Shown in pieces: positions 53,721-62,228 of a DNA stretch of 64,000 nucleotides. This stretch comes from Paenibacillus rhizovicinus (GTDB taxonomy: Bacteria; Bacillota; Bacilli; Paenibacillales; Paenibacillaceae), in the NCBI RefSeq assembly GCF_010365285.1, contig NZ_CP048286.1:558001-622000 (forward strand), in the 5' to 3' direction. Every line of letters begins with the position of its first letter. Positions within the stretch are counted from its first letter, which is position 1. The translations under genes were made by a program, and so were the position numbers. The notes beneath the pieces are model-generated. The model had not been told where the DNA came from, ran no database searches, and saw only the letters and a program-made list of their open reading frames with translations.

Positions 53721-54770
53721 GGCCGATGTTGTTCTTGTAATCCGATAAGCTTGCAGGCCAGGCGTTACGATCGGCGGGCGGAATTTCAATTTCCTAAACC
53801 CGACGAATTGCTTGGTACGTTCGTCCCAAAGCTTAAACCGAAGGGCTTGCAAGCTTAAGCGAATGCCAATCGCCGGAACGTTCTGCAAATCGGCGCTGCT
53901 CTCGTGAATGTGCTGCAAATGATAATTGGTCGCTTGGGGAACGAGATGATGAATATGATGGAAACCGATATTTCCGGTCATCCATTGCAGCATTCGGGGC
54001 AGCTTATAGTAAGAGCTGCCGTGCATGGCCGCGCTTACGAAATCCCACTCATCCGCCCGCTCGTTGTAGGTATCTTCGAATTGATGCTGCACGTAGAAGA
54101 GCCATATTCCCGCTGCGCCGGCCAAGTAGAGAATGGGGCCGTGCACGAGCAATACTTCCTTCCATCCCAGCAACAAACAGAGCAATCCGGTCAGAATGAC
54201 CAACGCTGCATTCGTCACATGCGTGTTCAGCCGTTCTTTGCGTCTGGCATCCTTCCGGTTCATCCGGTACCCGATCAGGAACAAGAAAATCGGTCCGAGT
54301 CCGAACATCACGATCGGATTGCGGTACAACCGATAGCTTAAACGCTTCCAAGGCGTGAAAGCCGCATATTCATCCGTAGTCAACGTCCAAATATCGCCGA
54401 TGCCGCGACGGGATAAATTCCCGCTCGTGGCGTGATGAATGGCATGCTCGTTCTTCCACTGATCGTAAGGAAAGAATGTAAGAATACCCGTGATCGTCCC
54501 TATGATTCCGTTCGCCTTCTTGCTGGCAAAGAACGATTGATGACAACAATCATGGAAAATGATGAAAATCCGGATCATGAATCCCGCAGCCGGAATCGCG
54601 AGCGCCAGCGTAATCCACCACGAGAACGACAGACTCACGTAAGCAAGCCCCCAAAGCAGAATAAACGGTACGATGCTATTGACCAATTGCCAGACGCTCT
54701 TCCTCAAGTCGGATTTGCCTAGCGAAGCCAGATCCTTCTTCAAGCGGGCATAATCATGTTGTGATTGCAT
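53715..54770 (-). CDS. des: Fatty acid desaturase, Des (delta-5) type
   Basis: The 351-residue membrane enzyme has the three histidine boxes HDCCH (IIFHDCCHQSFF), HAIHH and HIHH (GFHHIHHLVP), which hold the di-iron centre, and four or so membrane segments. Length and stretches such as RLYRNPIVMFGLGPIFLFLI and YKLPRMLQWMTGNIGFHHIHH closely recall B. subtilis Des, which desaturates membrane phospholipid acyl chains after cold shock. No desK/desR pair is adjacent. A cold-shock protein gene lies 500 bases upstream in the same direction. The 54771-54860 gap holds its leader. Confidence 0.93.
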   Translation of the reverse strand: MQSQHDYARLKKDLASLGKSDLRKSVWQLVNSIVPFILLWGLAYVSLSFSWWITLALAIPAAGFMIRIFIIFHDCCHQSFFASKKANGIIGTITGILTFFPYDQWKNEHAIHHATSGNLSRRGIGDIWTLTTDEYAAFTPWKRLSYRLYRNPIVMFGLGPIFLFLIGYRMNRKDARRKERLNTHVTNAALVILTGLLCLLLGWKEVLLVHGPILYLAGAAGIWLFYVQHQFEDTYNERADEWDFVSAAMHGSSYYKLPRMLQWMTGNIGFHHIHHLVPQATNYHLQHIHESSADLQNVPAIGIRLSLQALRFKLWDERTKQFVGFRKLKFRPPIVTPGLQAYRITRTTSAK

Positions 54771-54860
54771 TATATTCCCCTTTTTGTGTCCAACTTATCA
54801 TTCACCATTCACTGTCTGGGAAATGAGCGCATGCTCCGCCTTGCTCGGCTAATGCGAAGG

Positions 54861-55160
54861 TTAACCTCGCGTCGAACGATGCTTAGGCGCGTTCAAAGCT
54901 TGTTTCATAGCGATTCCGGCCGTGAATACGGGTACCTTGCCTGCCGGGAGCTCGACTTCTTCTCCAGTTGCGCGGCTTCTTCCCATGCGCGCGTCGCGAT
55001 AGCGAACTTCGAATTTCCCGAAACCGACAAGCTGCACCTCTCGGCCATCCTTTAAGGCTTGCAGGATGGAATCAAGCACGCACGTTACCGCTTTTTCGGC
55101 GTTCTTTTTCGAAAAACCGCCGCTTTTCGCTACTTCTTCCACCAATTGTTCTTTATTCAT
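54861..55160 (-). CDS. hup: HU-family DNA-binding protein
   Basis: The 99-residue protein has the HU fold: helix pair MNKEQLVEEVAKSGGFSKKNAEKAV, beta sheet VQLVGFGKFEVRYRDARMGRSRATGEEVEL and arm residues before AGKVPVFTAG. It bends and coats DNA. The start at 55160 (ATGAAT) has GAGG eight bases upstream; ATG at 55163 is possible. The C-terminus (NAPKHRSTRG) is slightly longer and more basic than in B. subtilis HBsu (92 residues). Confidence 0.93.
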   Translation of the reverse strand: MNKEQLVEEVAKSGGFSKKNAEKAVTCVLDSILQALKDGREVQLVGFGKFEVRYRDARMGRSRATGEEVELPAGKVPVFTAGIAMKQALNAPKHRSTRG

Positions 55161-55215
55161 CATCAATACCTCGCTTTGTTAGAATCGTTTCACGACGTAT
55201 GGAAAAAGATCACAA

Positions 55216-55249
55216 TAAAAAAAGCCGCCCTAACAATTGTAGGGCAGCT
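55216..55249 (-). terminator. Intrinsic terminator of the cold-shock gene
   Basis: GCTGCCCT / AGGGCGGC (one bulge mismatch) is followed by TTTTTTTATTGTG on the minus strand, 14 bases past the csp stop. Confidence 0.88.
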
Positions 55250-55262
55250 TGATTAGAAAAGA

Positions 55263-55466
55263 TTAGTATACTTTCGTTACGTTCTCGGCTTGTGGACCGC
55301 GTTGGCCTTGAACGACGTTGAATTGAACGCGTTGACCTTCGTCCAACGATTTGTAGCCTTCGCCTTCGATCGCGCTGAAGTGAACGAATACATCATTGCC
55401 TGCTTCGATTTCGATGAAACCAAAGCCTTTCTCTGCGTTAAACCATTTCACTGTACCTGTTTGCAT
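55263..55466 (-). CDS. Cold-shock protein, CspA family
   Basis: The 67-residue single-OB-fold protein carries the RNA-binding motifs KGFGFI (RNP1) and DVFVHF (RNP2) and starts [14 protein letters not shown], nearly the family consensus. It acts as an RNA chaperone. GGAGG lies six bases before the ATG. Its leader can fold into a nested stem-loop at 55505-55550. It is transcribed alone between its own terminator and the divergent integrase gene. Confidence 0.96.
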   Translation of the reverse strand: MQTGTVKWFNAEKGFGFIEIEAGNDVFVHFSAIEGEGYKSLDEGQRVQFNVVQGQRGPQAENVTKVY

Positions 55467-55504
55467 GGTAATCCTCCGTAAAAAACATATTTCCTATTCA
55501 TTAA

Positions 55505-55550
55505 GCCTAATCTTCCAAGACCGCTATTGCTAGAATAGCGCTCATTAGGC
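55505..55550 (-). promoter_or_regulatory. Nested stem-loop in the csp leader
   Basis: Outer arms GCCTAAT / ATTAGGC enclose inner arms CGCTATT / AATAGCG with a five-base loop. It lies 38 bases upstream of the csp start codon. Both neighbouring genes point away from it, so it is not a terminator. It could be a cold-responsive mRNA structure or an operator. Confidence 0.5.
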
Positions 55551-55569
55551 ATGTTCAGACGATTGCTTG

Positions 55570-55619
55570 ATGTCCGCTAATGTATCGGGTACAATTAGAA
55601 TAACATGTCCGCTAATGTA
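55570..55619 (+). promoter_or_regulatory. 15-bp direct repeats flanking the integrase promoter
   Basis: ATGTCCGCTAATGTA occurs identically at 55570-55584 and 55605-55619 (period 35). Between them lies GGTACAATTAGAAT, which holds -10-like hexamers. The repeats are 25 bases and more upstream of the integrase start and look like binding sites for a regulator or for the integrase itself. Confidence 0.5.
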
Positions 55620-55643
55620 AGTCAAGACGAGGAGGGTAAGCGA

Positions 55644-56561
55644 ATGCGGCCAACTGCCGAAATTTCCGCGCGCGGCGAACAGACGATTCAAGCATTCATC
55701 GATGCGCTCGCGATCCGTGAAGCTCTCACTCCCAGGACATTAAAGGAATACGGAAGCGACTTGAGACATTTCATCGCCTGGTTTGAACAGGCCGTTCATC
55801 AAGAAGAAGACATGTCCTTCAACATGGAGGACGTATCGGAGCCGACGCTCATGCAATATCGGGAAACCGCGCAGCAAGCGATGGCTTTGAAACCTTCTAC
55901 TATAAATAGGCGTTTGATCGCCTTGAAACGATTCTTCGGTTGGGCTGCGGCTGAAGCGAGCATTACCCGCGACCCTTCGAAGTCGGTCAAACTGGTTCCC
56001 GAGGAAAAGGCGGCTCCCCGGCAGATGAAGGCCGAGGAAGAAGCTGCATTGATCGCCGCGGCCGGCAACGGCGGATCGCTCCGGGATCGTACGATTCTGA
56101 TCGTCATGCTGAATACCGGCTTGCGAACGATGGAAATCTGCGATCTCGCACCTGGCGATATCGAACTCGTTCCATCGCACGGCCGGCTCACGGTTCGATC
56201 CGGCAAACGGAACAAGCAGCGGCATGTGCCGTTGAACGAAACGTGCAGACTGGCATTGAACGAATATCTTGCAGTCCTTCCTTCGGAGAGCGACTATCTG
56301 TTCCCTTCGGAAAAAACCGGTGCTCGTTTAACGGAACGGGCTTTGCGGCATTTGGTCCATAAATACGTGAAAGCGGCGCATCTGGAAGGCTTGAGCGCCC
56401 ATGATTTGCGGCATCGCTTCGGATACGCCATGGCCGTACATACGCCGCATCACGCTTTGGCCCGAATGATGGGTCATGACCATTTGGACTCCGCGATGAT
56501 CTACTTCAAGGGGACCCGTGTCGAGCTTCAAGTCAATGAAGAAGCACAATTGCCGTGGTAA
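55644..56561 (+). CDS. Tyrosine-type site-specific recombinase/integrase
   Basis: The 305-residue protein has an N-terminal SAM-like core-binding domain (about 15-100; RTLKEYGSDLRHFIAWF, STINRRLIALKRFFGWA) and the catalytic domain (about 120-300). Catalytic residues are seen in TGLRTMEICDL (Arg), SGKRNKQRHVP (Lys), HDLRHRFG (His/Arg), GHDHLDSAMIY (second His and the nucleophile Tyr). It resembles XerC/XerD-sized recombinases more than phage integrases. The ATG at 55644 follows GAGGAGG by eight bases. No att site, excisionase or phage genes are adjacent, so it is a lone recombinase. Confidence 0.92.
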   Translation: MRPTAEISARGEQTIQAFIDALAIREALTPRTLKEYGSDLRHFIAWFEQAVHQEEDMSFNMEDVSEPTLMQYRETAQQAMALKPSTINRRLIALKRFFGWAAAEASITRDPSKSVKLVPEEKAAPRQMKAEEEAALIAAAGNGGSLRDRTILIVMLNTGLRTMEICDLAPGDIELVPSHGRLTVRSGKRNKQRHVPLNETCRLALNEYLAVLPSESDYLFPSEKTGARLTERALRHLVHKYVKAAHLEGLSAHDLRHRFGYAMAVHTPHHALARMMGHDHLDSAMIYFKGTRVELQVNEEAQLPW

Positions 56562-56614
56562 AGTCATTATTCCCTACCTTGCCGATTCCATGACACGGTT
56601 ATATGCCCATAAGA

Positions 56615-56650
56615 CATGAAAAATCCGCTCTTGCAGCGGATTTTTTCATG
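56615..56650. terminator. Bidirectional terminator between integrase and PhyH gene
   Basis: CATGAAAAAATCCGCT-type arms close over a five-base loop, with A and T runs on both sides. It serves the convergent integrase and oxygenase genes. Confidence 0.88.
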
Positions 56651-56705
56651 CATGGCTATGCTTTTTCATTCTCTCACGAGTCGATCGTCACTCACCATTG
56701 CCGTT

Positions 56706-57458
56706 CTATTCGATTATCGAACGAATGCCCGGCCAATGCATCCAAATATCCTTCATCGGAGCTTTCCAGTCTTGTTTATGTTCAGGGTGCGAGACGCGGA
56801 AGAAGATCGCGTAACGAGGGAACGGCGATGCGTTCTGGGCTACGCTGTGCGCGAGCTGGTAATGAACGAGGAATACATCGCCTGGTTCCCCCAGCGTTTG
56901 AATAGGTTCGGGCATATCGACAGGCGGCATCCCGTTCAGGAGCGCTTCCGGTCCGTGTTCCCGGAAATACGTTTCGTACTGCGTATGCGTGCCCGGCCAT
57001 ACAGTGAAATTGCCCGCATGCTTCTCCCTAACCGGGCTCAGCAGCACGCCGACCAGCATCGTAAAGTTGCCGATCGTCCCTTCCTTCACGCCGTTGGTCG
57101 GCGAATACATCCCGTCCAGATGCGGCCGGGCAACGCCTGGAGGATCCTGCAGCGAAGGAAACCGCAGCGCGACTTGTCCGTACTTCGCGGGCTGCACGTT
57201 GCCTTCGCCGATCAAGTCCTCCACCAGCGATTTGACCGGCGTATCATTGAACAGTCCGGTAATCGGCGGAAGCCCTTGCAGCTCCGGACAAAATGACTGC
57301 GCGCGGTAAATCGGCATTTGGGCGGGATCCATCCCTTGGCCGACCGAATGATTGATATTCCGAATCGCATGGTCGACCATCAGCTTCGGAATGACGCCGG
57401 GAACATGAATGTACCCGTTCTTCAGCATGGACGCTTTCTGCTCGTAAGTTAACTTCAT
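56706..57458 (-). CDS. Phytanoyl-CoA dioxygenase-family (PhyH) oxygenase
   Basis: The 250-residue protein has the double-stranded beta-helix of Fe(II)/2-oxoglutarate oxygenases. The HxD pair is in ARPHLDGMYSPTNG, the distal His in VHYQLAHSVAQN, and the Arg for 2-oxoglutarate near FPRYAIFFRV. It should hydroxylate a small molecule in the cytoplasm; the substrate is unknown. The start at 57458 follows GGAGG by nine bases, so the longer frame to 57524 is rejected. It stands alone, between a terminator on each side. Confidence 0.87.
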   Translation of the reverse strand: MKLTYEQKASMLKNGYIHVPGVIPKLMVDHAIRNINHSVGQGMDPAQMPIYRAQSFCPELQGLPPITGLFNDTPVKSLVEDLIGEGNVQPAKYGQVALRFPSLQDPPGVARPHLDGMYSPTNGVKEGTIGNFTMLVGVLLSPVREKHAGNFTVWPGTHTQYETYFREHGPEALLNGMPPVDMPEPIQTLGEPGDVFLVHYQLAHSVAQNASPFPRYAIFFRVSHPEHKQDWKAPMKDIWMHWPGIRSIIE

Positions 57459-57541
57459 GAATGGGTTCCTCCAGACTGGAATAGAAGATGACATACCATT
57501 GATAGATTCCACCTTCTGCCACATTATCCTGCCCTTTCATT

Positions 57542-57574
57542 AAAAAAAGCTGTCGAATGGTAGTCGGCAGCTTT
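57542..57574 (-). terminator. Intrinsic terminator after the 418-residue unknown gene
   Basis: The stem AGCTGCCGAC / GTCGACAGCT-like (one mismatch) is followed on the minus strand by TTTTTTTA. Confidence 0.85.
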
Positions 57575-57591
57575 CTTATGAGCGTTTAAGA

Positions 57592-58848
57592 CTATATAGG
57601 CGTATCGTCATGCAGGGCATCGATCACTTTCAGCAGCCTGCCGGCTAGTTTGACGCTGTCGGCAAAGGCAGCGGACGCGAGCCTGCTCCTCTCCGCGGCG
57701 GCCTTGCTCTTCGCGGCGCGCGCTGACGGATCGTGGACGTAGTGATCCGCGTCGATATCGTCCGTATCTTCGAAATCACCTTCGTCCGACAACGCTAATC
57801 TGCCGATAGGCTTGCTCTCTGCCAGCAGCATGTGCAGGTCGGTCAAGTCAGAAGAATCCATTGTCCGGCGTGCGCCTTTGCTCGGGTTGCTGGCAAGCAA
57901 ACGGTCCGTCAGCTCTGTCAGTTCCGAATAGTCGGCTGCGGACACGGGGATGGTTTGCAAATAATCGTCTTCATGCGCCAGGGCTGTTTTCAACCGGTTA
58001 TATACCTTCTGGAACCTCGCTTCTAATTCTTCCCGATTCTCGCCGGGATCGGTGTCCAGTTCCGTCAGAATGTCGACGGTCGATGCTGCATCGATGCTAG
58101 CCTGATAGGCCGTTCGTCGCTCGATAAGCGCTTCCGAGAGGATAGGGAGCTTCGTGATCGGAGCAGCTTTGGTATAATGCTGCGCGATTTCTTTCGTTAT
58201 ACGGCCGGTAAACCGCCGGCCGTCTTCCCCTTCCAGCAGGAAGAGCTTGCCTGCGGGATTGAACGCTTGCAGGCTGCCCCTGACTCGCAAGAAGATGGAC
58301 GATATCTCCGTCTCCTCGATGTAGGACACGGCATCCTGCAGCTGCTGAACGCTAAGCTCCGTTTCGCGGCACGGGCCTGCGGGCGCAGCCAGCTCGATAA
58401 TAATCGCTGCGCGCAAGTTTAACAATGCGCGCAGCAGTTTGCCATAAGCTAGAACAGCCGGGGCATGAAGATGTTGTGAGCTCGCTCGCAGACTGTCGAT
58501 GTCACGAGTGGACTGCATGAATTCGAACAGCTTTTGCGCTGCTTTCGTCGCCGGCGTAAGTCCGAACAGGTCCGCCGTCCCGGATGAAACCAAACGGATT
58601 CCGTCATCGCTCCTGAGCGCCACGTCAAAGTTGTTGTCCTTCCGAATCGACGCGCTTGCCCGGCGCATATTGGCGGACCAGCGGCTGTCAAGCGGAAACA
58701 AGGCGTTTCGTATCGCTTCAGCCAGTTCCTGACCGTCCAGCTTAACCGGCTCCTCGGAGCTGTCAATAGAAGAAACCAATAGACTGATCACATCGCGTCC
58801 GCTGTCGGCTGCTTCCGAAGCGGCGGATTTCCATATATGGCGTGACAT
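57592..58848 (-). CDS. Protein of unknown function (418 residues)
   Basis: The product is cytoplasmic in appearance, acidic, mostly helical and without membrane segments. Segments that may help recognition are NMRRASASIRKDNNFDVALR, RFTGRITKEIAQHY, an acidic patch DEGDFEDTDDIDADHYVHD, and a Lys/Ala-rich stretch SARAAKSKAAAERSRLASAA near the C-terminus. The reading frame is long and its start has GAGGTGAAATA upstream, so it is real. I do not recognise a family. The centre (about 185-240), with SSIFLRVRGSLQAFNPAGKLFLLEGEDGRRFTG, has short beta strands that could form an OB- or SH3-like module. Confidence 0.8.
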   Translation of the reverse strand: MSRHIWKSAASEAADSGRDVISLLVSSIDSSEEPVKLDGQELAEAIRNALFPLDSRWSANMRRASASIRKDNNFDVALRSDDGIRLVSSGTADLFGLTPATKAAQKLFEFMQSTRDIDSLRASSQHLHAPAVLAYGKLLRALLNLRAAIIIELAAPAGPCRETELSVQQLQDAVSYIEETEISSIFLRVRGSLQAFNPAGKLFLLEGEDGRRFTGRITKEIAQHYTKAAPITKLPILSEALIERRTAYQASIDAASTVDILTELDTDPGENREELEARFQKVYNRLKTALAHEDDYLQTIPVSAADYSELTELTDRLLASNPSKGARRTMDSSDLTDLHMLLAESKPIGRLALSDEGDFEDTDDIDADHYVHDPSARAAKSKAAAERSRLASAAFADSVKLAGRLLKVIDALHDDTPI

Positions 58849-58972
58849 TATTTCACCTCAAAGCATGACAGAAATGAGTGCTAGAAACGCGCAATGTTAC
58901 AGATGACATTATACAGGTGATTTTCGTATCTATCTATATCGATAATCCTCTAGCAGCCGCCATTCGACAAGC

Positions 58973-59008
58973 AAAAGAAGCAGCGTCTCGCTTCGACGCT
59001 GCTTCTTT
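58973..59008. terminator. Terminator after the TPR protein gene
   Basis: GAAGCAGCGTC / GACGCTGCTTC closes on a six-base loop with T-rich tails on both sides. It follows the stop at 59033 by about 25 bases. The 58849-58972 gap upstream of the 418-residue gene shows no gene. Confidence 0.85.
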
Positions 59009-59032
59009 TTGCCGGCTATTCGCCGCGCGGTC

Positions 59033-61267
59033 TTAATCGATTTTGTTCGCTAACGCCGACAGGAAATGACCCATTGCCCGATAGTCGGCCGACTTATCCC
59101 ATTGGTCAAGTTCATCTTGCCTGCCGGTGCATTGCCATAACAACGCTTGTTTGAGCTCCTTCATATAAGCGGACTTTTCGATACTTTCCGCTTTCATCAT
59201 CTGTAGCAGTTTCAACCAATCCGTGACCTTGGACTCGCCAATTTCCCGCTCCGGGTACAGTTCCGCGATCGTCATGGCATGCGCGAGAGAACCCGATACA
59301 TATATATCCGCGGCAAGATACGGTCCAATCTCCTCGTGGTTGTTATCTTGGGGAACGACCTCCGCCAGCAGCTCAAGCGCCTCGTCGATCTTCCCTTGCG
59401 ACAATAAGGCCGAAGCGTACTCCGATTTGATATAGGCGACGCTGTCGTATTGATCCAGCCCCAGACCGAGTTCGTAATACTGTCTGACTCTATCCCAATC
59501 CCGAAGATCCCGATAATACTCCATCAGCCAATAACAATCGCTTAGTCGCGGATTAAGCTCCGCCATGTGCAGTTCATAGGGAAGCAATTCCTGCTTGCTC
59601 GTTGTATTCGACCTGTCGTCTTCGTCGAGTACGCCGTAGAGCTTGATAATCTTCCCTAAGCTATACGCATCCGTATGATCCGATTCCCAGGCTGACTTAT
59701 ACGCGGCCATGGCATCATCCACGCGGTTGTCAAGCAATAGCTGGTCTGCTTGCGTCAACGTCCTTGCTTTCAAACTGAAGAACGGAAGGTCGCCCATCGT
59801 ATTCTTCGTTAACCGGTACCCGTTGCTTTGCGTCAGCTTGTTCCCCTTGCTGTCATAGGCCTCTACGTTCCAAGCGAACCGTTTGCCGGGATACGCGAAG
59901 GCGAGCAAGGTGAACGGATCCGGAACAAGCTTGTCATCAATCGTATTGTAGGCGAAGCCGGATGTCACATTATACAGCGTATCCATCGGAACATGGACTG
60001 CATGGCCCGGAATGCGGTCGTGAATGGTAACGCCAATGGAGCTCGTTCCGTGCATATCCTTCATATCGATCGTTCCTAACAGCTTGTAGTAGGCTGCCCC
60101 TTCGACGGGCTGCCAGCTGAACGTTACGCCGTCGCCGGTCAATACGGCATTATTCACGGGTGCCGTGACGCTCATCAGCGGTTGCAGCACGACCGGGTAG
60201 GTCACGTCTTTCCCAACGGCAACATCAATCCACTCATCATAATTGACCGGCCATACCCAGCCATCGATCTGATCGTAATCAAACCCGAGCGCCAGCTGAT
60301 AGGCTCCGGGCAGCACGTCCGCGAACGAATAGCGGCCTTGATCGTCCGTCATCATCTGGTACGGCTCCGTTTCGGTCAAGCTGTGGTTGATCGCGTCCTG
60401 CGTGCGCAGAAAGACGCCTGCATGCGCCATTGGCGTGCCATCGCTGCGGATGACCGTTCCGGATACGACGGAAAGCGAAGCGCCTTTCAACTCTTCCGAC
60501 CGTTCTTGGAGCACGCGGCGCAGCGCCTCCAGCTGTTCCAACCGACTTCCTCCGTCTTGCTTGGCATCCCGCGATGAAGGCCCGTCATGAGATGACGCGA
60601 TTTGCCGATTCACGTCGTCCAACGCTTGGCTCAGTTTGCCTTGCCTCATCAATATCTTCGCTTTCAGCTGAGCAATACGCACGTCTAAATCGGCACTGTA
60701 CAACCGCGCTTTAAGCATTTGCTTCTGAATCTCGTCCAAAAGCCCTTCCGCCTGCTCATACTCGCCCAGCTGGAAGAGCTGCTGTGCCTGCTCCACCTGC
60801 AGCTGCACGAGTTGATAGGTCTCGTTCTTCCCCAGACGCCGCTCCGCCGTTTCCAATACTTGGATGGCTTTGTCGTTCTCGCCTGTCAACGAATAATAGA
60901 GCGCCAGCTGCTTGGCCGCTTGCGATAGATACGTGCCGGCTGCCGGTCCTTCTTCCACGTAGCTGATCAGCAAGGGAAGCTTCGCATCCCAAGGCATTTT
61001 CGGTTTTATACCGGGAATGCCTGTGCCGAACGTATTATCCGGTCCGACATAAACTTGAAACGCATGTGTGAGCGTATCCGAGCCGTCGTTCAGCACATCC
61101 TTTTGAATATGCTTCCATTTCGATGCATCCGCATCCCAGCCGGACGGATCCACGCCTGCAAGATCGGCCATGATCGGCATCGCTTTATAGCCGAAGCCGA
61201 TCAACAAGGAGGCAGAGACTAAGCCCATCACCAAATGCTTCACCTTAACGCGAATCTTCAGCTTCAA
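59033..61267 (-). CDS. Membrane-anchored TPR protein with carboxypeptidase-regulatory-like domain
   Basis: The product of about 744 residues has an N-terminal membrane anchor (HLVMGLVSASLLIGFG), followed by TPR-like helices (about 75-235). A carboxypeptidase-regulatory-like beta-sandwich follows (SGTVIRSDGTPMAHAGVFL and MTDDQGRYSFADVLPGAYQL). An Ig-like region and a second TPR array lead to the C-terminus. It should stand outside the membrane and bind other proteins or wall polymers. The likely start is TTG at 61267, six bases after GGTGG and overlapping the anti-sigma gene by 23 bases; ATG at 61294 is an alternative. It is third in the sigma/anti-sigma operon and is probably part of the stress-sensing or response system. 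Confidence 0.8.
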   Translation of the reverse strand: MKLKIRVKVKHLVMGLVSASLLIGFGYKAMPIMADLAGVDPSGWDADASKWKHIQKDVLNDGSDTLTHAFQVYVGPDNTFGTGIPGIKPKMPWDAKLPLLISYVEEGPAAGTYLSQAAKQLALYYSLTGENDKAIQVLETAERRLGKNETYQLVQLQVEQAQQLFQLGEYEQAEGLLDEIQKQMLKARLYSADLDVRIAQLKAKILMRQGKLSQALDDVNRQIASSHDGPSSRDAKQDGGSRLEQLEALRRVLQERSEELKGASLSVVSGTVIRSDGTPMAHAGVFLRTQDAINHSLTETEPYQMMTDDQGRYSFADVLPGAYQLALGFDYDQIDGWVWPVNYDEWIDVAVGKDVTYPVVLQPLMSVTAPVNNAVLTGDGVTFSWQPVEGAAYYKLLGTIDMKDMHGTSSIGVTIHDRIPGHAVHVPMDTLYNVTSGFAYNTIDDKLVPDPFTLLAFAYPGKRFAWNVEAYDSKGNKLTQSNGYRLTKNTMGDLPFFSLKARTLTQADQLLLDNRVDDAMAAYKSAWESDHTDAYSLGKIIKLYGVLDEDDRSNTTSKQELLPYELHMAELNPRLSDCYWLMEYYRDLRDWDRVRQYYELGLGLDQYDSVAYIKSEYASALLSQGKIDEALELLAEVVPQDNNHEEIGPYLAADIYVSGSLAHAMTIAELYPEREIGESKVTDWLKLLQMMKAESIEKSAYMKELKQALLWQCTGRQDELDQWDKSADYRAMGHFLSALANKID

Positions 61268-61601
61268 TGGAGGCCACCGCCCTCTCGTAGTCATCCTGCC
61301 AATAGACGTTCTTGCCTTCGACGACAAGCACGCGGTTCACGGCCGAATCCGTTCGGTCGACGATCGGGTCGCTTCGCATACGTCCGAGGACCAGCGTTCC
61401 GGCAAGCACCGCTATGATGGCCGCCGCCGGGACGAGAGGAATCTCTAATTCCTTGTTCCAGATGGCATGCAGCCTGCTCTGCAAGCCTCGGGGATGCGTC
61501 TGCCCGAGCACTTTTTCCTGTCCGGAGAAAAGCAGCCGACCCAGCTCCCTGTCAAGCGCTGCCTTCACGCCGGCTCGTTCTCCCTGCTCGCGCTCGTTCA
61601 T
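61245..61601 (-). CDS. Probable anti-sigma factor
   Basis: The 118-residue product has a charged N-terminal helix region (MNEREQGERAGVKAALDRELGRLLFSG), a single membrane segment (IPLVPAAAIIAVLAGTLVLG) and a short outer tail. There is no zinc-binding HxxxCxxC motif in the N-terminal part. Its ATG overlaps the sigma factor stop as ATGA, the standard arrangement for a membrane anti-sigma factor. GGGGGG lies six bases upstream of this ATG. Confidence 0.78.
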   Translation of the reverse strand: MNEREQGERAGVKAALDRELGRLLFSGQEKVLGQTHPRGLQSRLHAIWNKELEIPLVPAAAIIAVLAGTLVLGRMRSDPIVDRTDSAVNRVLVVEGKNVYWQDDYERAVASIEAEDSR

Positions 61602-62140
61602 GTCCATCCCCCCTGGTCGGCTTCCAAAATGATTTTCAACTGTTTGCGTCCGCGCGCCAAACGCGCTTTGATCGTGTTCTCGTTCGCCTGCAGCTGCTCC
61701 GTAATGTCCGCGATCGACAACTCCTGGTAATAGTACAACGTAATGACCTCGCGATATTTGTAATCCAAACGGCCGATCGCCTCGTGCAGCTGCGTTTGCT
61801 GGAGCCCAAGCAGCAGCGCGTCTTCCGGACCCGGCTCGGCAAGCTCCGTCTCCCTCTCCGCCCGCAAATCCGGCAGCATATGCCGCCAGCTCCGGGTCCG
61901 CTGTTTCATGCGGCAGCGATTCAGCGTAATGCGCAGGAGCCATGCGCCCAGCTTGGCGGGCTCCTGCAGCTGTCCGATTTTATGAAAAGCCTGTATGAAT
62001 GTATCTTGCACCGCTTCTTCCGCGGCTTGAACGTCCTTCAGCAGCAAATACGCCGTTCGGAGCAGCCGGTCGCCGTACATTTCCATCAGCAGCCGCAGGG
62101 CATCTTCATCTTTGTGCAATAAACGCTCGACGACATCCAA
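61598..62140 (-). CDS. ECF-type RNA polymerase sigma factor
   Basis: The 180-residue protein has region 2 (ERLLHKDEDALRLLMEMYGDRLLRTAYLLLKDVQAAEEAVQDTFIQAFHKI) and region 4 (LDYKYREVITLYYYQELSIADITEQL and ANENTIKARLARGRKQLK) of SigW/SigX-like ECF factors. The start is probably TTG (62140), seven bases after GGGAG; frames starting at 62167 or 62239 lack a ribosome site. It should direct polymerase to promoters of an envelope-stress regulon, released by the adjacent membrane anti-sigma factor. The 62141-62386 gap upstream, shared with the divergent CDF gene, holds a TTGCATGCAA palindrome. Confidence 0.9.
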   Translation of the reverse strand: MDVVERLLHKDEDALRLLMEMYGDRLLRTAYLLLKDVQAAEEAVQDTFIQAFHKIGQLQEPAKLGAWLLRITLNRCRMKQRTRSWRHMLPDLRAERETELAEPGPEDALLLGLQQTQLHEAIGRLDYKYREVITLYYYQELSIADITEQLQANENTIKARLARGRKQLKIILEADQGGWT

Positions 62141-62228
62141 CCAGCTTCTCCCACCTCTCCACTTCATGATGATGCATGAAGTTTCCAAGAAGTTGCAAGA
62201 GAAACGAAAAAAAGTATCGTTTTCCATT

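Noticed and set aside
55570-56561. Integrase as the edge of a genomic island or prophage.
   Set aside because: No tRNA gene, phage genes, transfer genes or matching second att repeat was seen on either side within the window; flanking genes are ordinary chromosomal ones.
61245-61943. 232-codon version of the anti-sigma gene.
   Set aside because: The upstream part is an out-of-frame reading of the sigma factor gene; the ATGA overlap at 61598-61601 marks the proper start.
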